Source of the DNA: JAGQNP01 sp038257245
Lineage (GTDB): Bacteria > Patescibacteriota > Saccharimonadia > Saccharimonadales > JACQNP01
Direction of reading: 5' to 3'
NCBI GenBank assembly: GCA_038257245.1
Contig: JBBSJL010000017.1
Coordinates: forward strand, 1-15,855
Length of the DNA stretch: 15,855 bases
Positions 14,974-15,855 of this stretch are shown piece after piece (the stretch's first letter is position 1; the number at the start of each line of letters is the position of its first letter). The position numbers and the translations under genes are program-made. The notes beneath the pieces are model-generated. The model was not told where the DNA came from. It worked only from the letters and a program-made list of their open reading frames with translations, and searched no databases.

Positions 14974-15429
14974 ATGTTTAATTTCAATAGCATTCCCGCG
15001 GTAAATCCCGAATACTGGTACAAGAAATCAAAAGATGACCTGGTCGAGAGATACATATTTCTGTGGCTGGCTTTCGAGGCACGCTTATTTCAAAGATACG
15101 ACATCGAAAATACCTCAGAGGGAATAGAACGATTCCTGAAAGAATTCTCTGATTTTGACTTATTTAAAGATACTGAGCTAGACTCTCCTACCGCGTTAGA
15201 ACGAAGGATGATGAAAAATATAAGAAACGACCCCTCCGAGCAGTTCAAAAGTGCACGTGCTGTAAAAAAAATTAGCAGATGTGAAAGTGACAAGGAATTA
15301 CAACTTGTTGTTTGTTACGAGCTTAGAAATAGTATATTCCATAGAGTAGGAGTAGAGCTTCCTGTCGAAATAGCTTTTGACTGGCTAGAACACTTTTACA
15401 CAATTGTGTTAATACACGAAAAGAAGTGA
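14974..15429 (+). CDS. HEPN-domain protein, putative RNase (orphan)
   Basis: A 151-aa, mostly helical soluble protein with no signal or membrane segment. An early helix DLVERYIFLWLAFEARL (about 22-38) and a later CYELRNSIFHRVG (114-126) fit the HEPN fold. Arg118-Asn-Ser-Ile-Phe-His123 is a canonical Rx4-6H motif with a polar residue after Arg, the active-site signature of metal-independent HEPN RNases found in toxin-antitoxin, abortive-infection and CRISPR effectors. The usual partner genes (MNT nucleotidyltransferase or other antitoxin) are absent from the window. The start is fixed by an in-frame TAA (14968-14970) just upstream; the stop is TGA. Arginine codons are mainly AGA/AGG (7 of 11) against 8 of 31 in comM, suggesting a different origin. 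It lies alone between the paired composite inverted repeats. Family call moderate; RNase activity is inferred. Confidence 0.6.
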   Translation: MFNFNSIPAVNPEYWYKKSKDDLVERYIFLWLAFEARLFQRYDIENTSEGIERFLKEFSDFDLFKDTELDSPTALERRMMKNIRNDPSEQFKSARAVKKISRCESDKELQLVVCYELRNSIFHRVGVELPVEIAFDWLEHFYTIVLIHEKK

Positions 15430-15464
15430 CTGCAGCCTCTGGAAGTTCCTGATGAGTGATACCC

Positions 15465-15480
15465 CTCTGTAAAACAGAAG
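15465..15480 (-). repeat. Inner 16-bp inverted repeat, right copy
   Basis: CTCTGTAAAACAGAAG, the exact reverse complement of 14932-14947, 35 nt after the HEPN stop codon. Confidence 0.9.
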
Positions 15481-15596
15481 TAGTGGGTGCAGTTTCTGAT
15501 GAATAGAGCCAAAACTTGCCTGAGCTAGACAAGTAGTATTAGCGAAGGATGCTTGTCATTGTTTTGGCGCACCAGAAACAAACGAATGACGCTCTA

Positions 15597-15609
15597 GTTT
15601 TACAGTCGC
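15597..15609 (-). repeat. Outer 13-bp inverted repeat, right copy
   Basis: GTTTTACAGTCGC, the exact reverse complement of 14824-14836. Confidence 0.9.
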
Positions 15610-15624
15610 GGCGGCTCCTTTTTG

Positions 15625-15654
15625 CATACTTTTGTAGCTGGAGACAAAAGTATG
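15625..15654. repeat. Recombination-site-like palindrome, right copy (11-8-11)
   Basis: Arm CATACTTTTGT, 8-nt core AGCTGGAG, arm ACAAAAGTATG: perfect 11-bp arms. The geometry resembles tyrosine-recombinase crossover sites. As a terminator it fails, because there is no T-run after it on either strand. Confidence 0.65.
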
Positions 15655-15679
15655 TCGATAGTGTTACGGAGGAATGCGT

Positions 15680-15710
15680 AGAATTTTGTTAAATTCTTTC
15701 TACAAAGAAT
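15680..15710. other. Two overlapping, mutually exclusive hairpins before the infC promoter
   Basis: AGAATTT/AAATTCT (15680-15697) and ATTCTTT/AAAGAAT (15693-15710) share five bases, so only one can form. The second is followed by GAAG and six T, so it might act as a weak plus-strand terminator that insulates infC from the HEPN cassette. Confidence 0.3.
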
Positions 15711-15721
15711 GAAGTTTTTTG

Positions 15722-15750
15722 TTGACCTCTGAACTCTTATCTGTTAGTAT
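15722..15750 (+). promoter_or_regulatory. infC promoter
   Basis: TTGACC (15722-15727), 17-nt spacer, TAGTAT (15745-15750). The predicted start is near 15757, giving a leader of about 30 nt. Confidence 0.75.
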
Positions 15751-15774
15751 TGGTGAAACCAGTTACGTTAGTAA

Positions 15775-15780
15775 GAGGAG
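15775..15780 (+). promoter_or_regulatory. Shine-Dalgarno fixing the ATC start of infC
   Basis: GAGGAG ends 7 nt before ATC 15788, the ideal spacing. No in-frame ATG, GTG or TTG lies between it and the coding region, so it decides the start. Confidence 0.8.
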
Positions 15781-15787
15781 AAAGTCC

Positions 15788-15855
15788 ATCAGCAAACAAA
15801 CGCGTCTGAATCATCAGATTCAGGCCAAAGAATTACGAGTTATCGACGAGGATGG
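15788..15855 (+). CDS. infC: Translation initiation factor IF-3, N-terminal part (partial)
   Basis: The frame reads (M)SKQTRLNHQIQAKELRVIDEDG before the window ends, matching the conserved IF-3 N-terminus of the type RxNxxIxAxEVRVIDxDG. IF-3 binds the 30S subunit, checks initiator tRNA and start codon, and prevents early 50S joining. The start codon is ATC: it is placed by the Shine-Dalgarno 7 nt upstream, the reading frame and the family length, and no usual start codon is available. In E. coli and other bacteria infC starts with a non-canonical AUU-type codon, so that IF-3 represses its own translation; the same feedback is likely here. infC is usually followed by rpmI and rplT, which would lie outside the window. 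Confidence 0.9.
   Translation, partial: MSKQTRLNHQIQAKELRVIDED

Larger units (their letters stand above)
15465..15685. repeat. Right composite inverted-repeat unit of the HEPN cassette
   Basis: This mirrors the left unit: CTCTGTAAAACAGAAG (15465-15480), CAGTTTCTG/CAGAAAC copies, AGGATG (15546-15551, the inverse of CATCCT), GAATGAC (15584-15590), GTTTTACAGTCGC (15597-15609), a GC-rich patch, TTTTTGC and the 11-8-11 palindrome (15625-15654). Similarity fades near ATGCGTAGA (about 15674-15682). No gene lies within. Confidence 0.8.

Noticed and set aside
14828..15605. Integron attC sites
   Set aside because: The motif ends (GTAAAAC, GTTTTAC) do not fit the R-box forms RYYYAAC and GTTRRRY, and no integrase is present.
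14781..15654. The two palindromes as transcription terminators
   Set aside because: The stems are A/T-rich and neither is followed by a T-run in either direction.

Overview
The window looks like a genome segment from a Candidatus Saccharibacteria (TM7, Patescibacteria/CPR) bacterium. Three things point there: the 5' part of a 16S rRNA gene with Saccharibacteria-like wording; a large surface protein with the N-terminal signal region (RRTG, hydrophobic run, SPPE) and DUF11-type domain I associate with this phylum, ending in an LPxTG sortase signal; and a VirD4/TraG-like ATPase next to a small partner protein. The standard genetic code fits: TGA ends one gene and is not needed as a sense codon. 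The lineage call comes from recalled family features, not from a search.

Layout. 1-427 (-): 5' end of 16S rRNA, with a structured leader and strong promoter up to about 623. 787-5338 (-): gyrB-gyrA, almost touching, with a good promoter at 5387-5415. 5493-7994 (+): a sortase-anchored surface protein and a small two-helix membrane protein, translationally coupled. 7995-11574 (-): a small proline/glutamine-rich protein followed by the large VirD4-like ATPase. 11630-11983 (-): a small polytopic membrane protein. 12002 to about 13161: 1.2 kb with no credible protein gene. It holds a multi-hairpin RNA with its own terminator (-), an AT-rich stretch with two perfect DnaA-box matches, and a promoter-hairpin-terminator unit (+). 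13220-14737 (+): comM/yifB. 14750-15685: a small HEPN-domain gene (14974-15429) enclosed by long imperfect inverted repeats, each carrying a recombination-site-like palindrome. 15788-15855 (+): start of infC, with an ATC start codon behind a perfect promoter and ribosome binding site.

How the parts work together. Gyrase, 16S rRNA, IF3 and ComM are housekeeping functions (supercoiling, translation, DNA uptake and recombination). The surface protein and the VirD4-like ATPase group concern the cell envelope and secretion or DNA/protein transfer, which fits an epibiotic lifestyle. Several genes (11983, 11574, 14974, perhaps 13220) have a -10 element so close to the start codon that they should be leaderless or nearly so, while others (7425, 15788) have classical Shine-Dalgarno sequences.

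The most unusual item is the HEPN cassette at 14750-15685. It is a lone gene with a likely RNase motif (R118-x4-H123) and arginine codon use unlike comM, boxed by nested inverted repeats that share a fixed internal order of elements. It may be a mobile, invertible or RNA-regulated toxin cassette. The sequence shows the repeats clearly; the function is inference.
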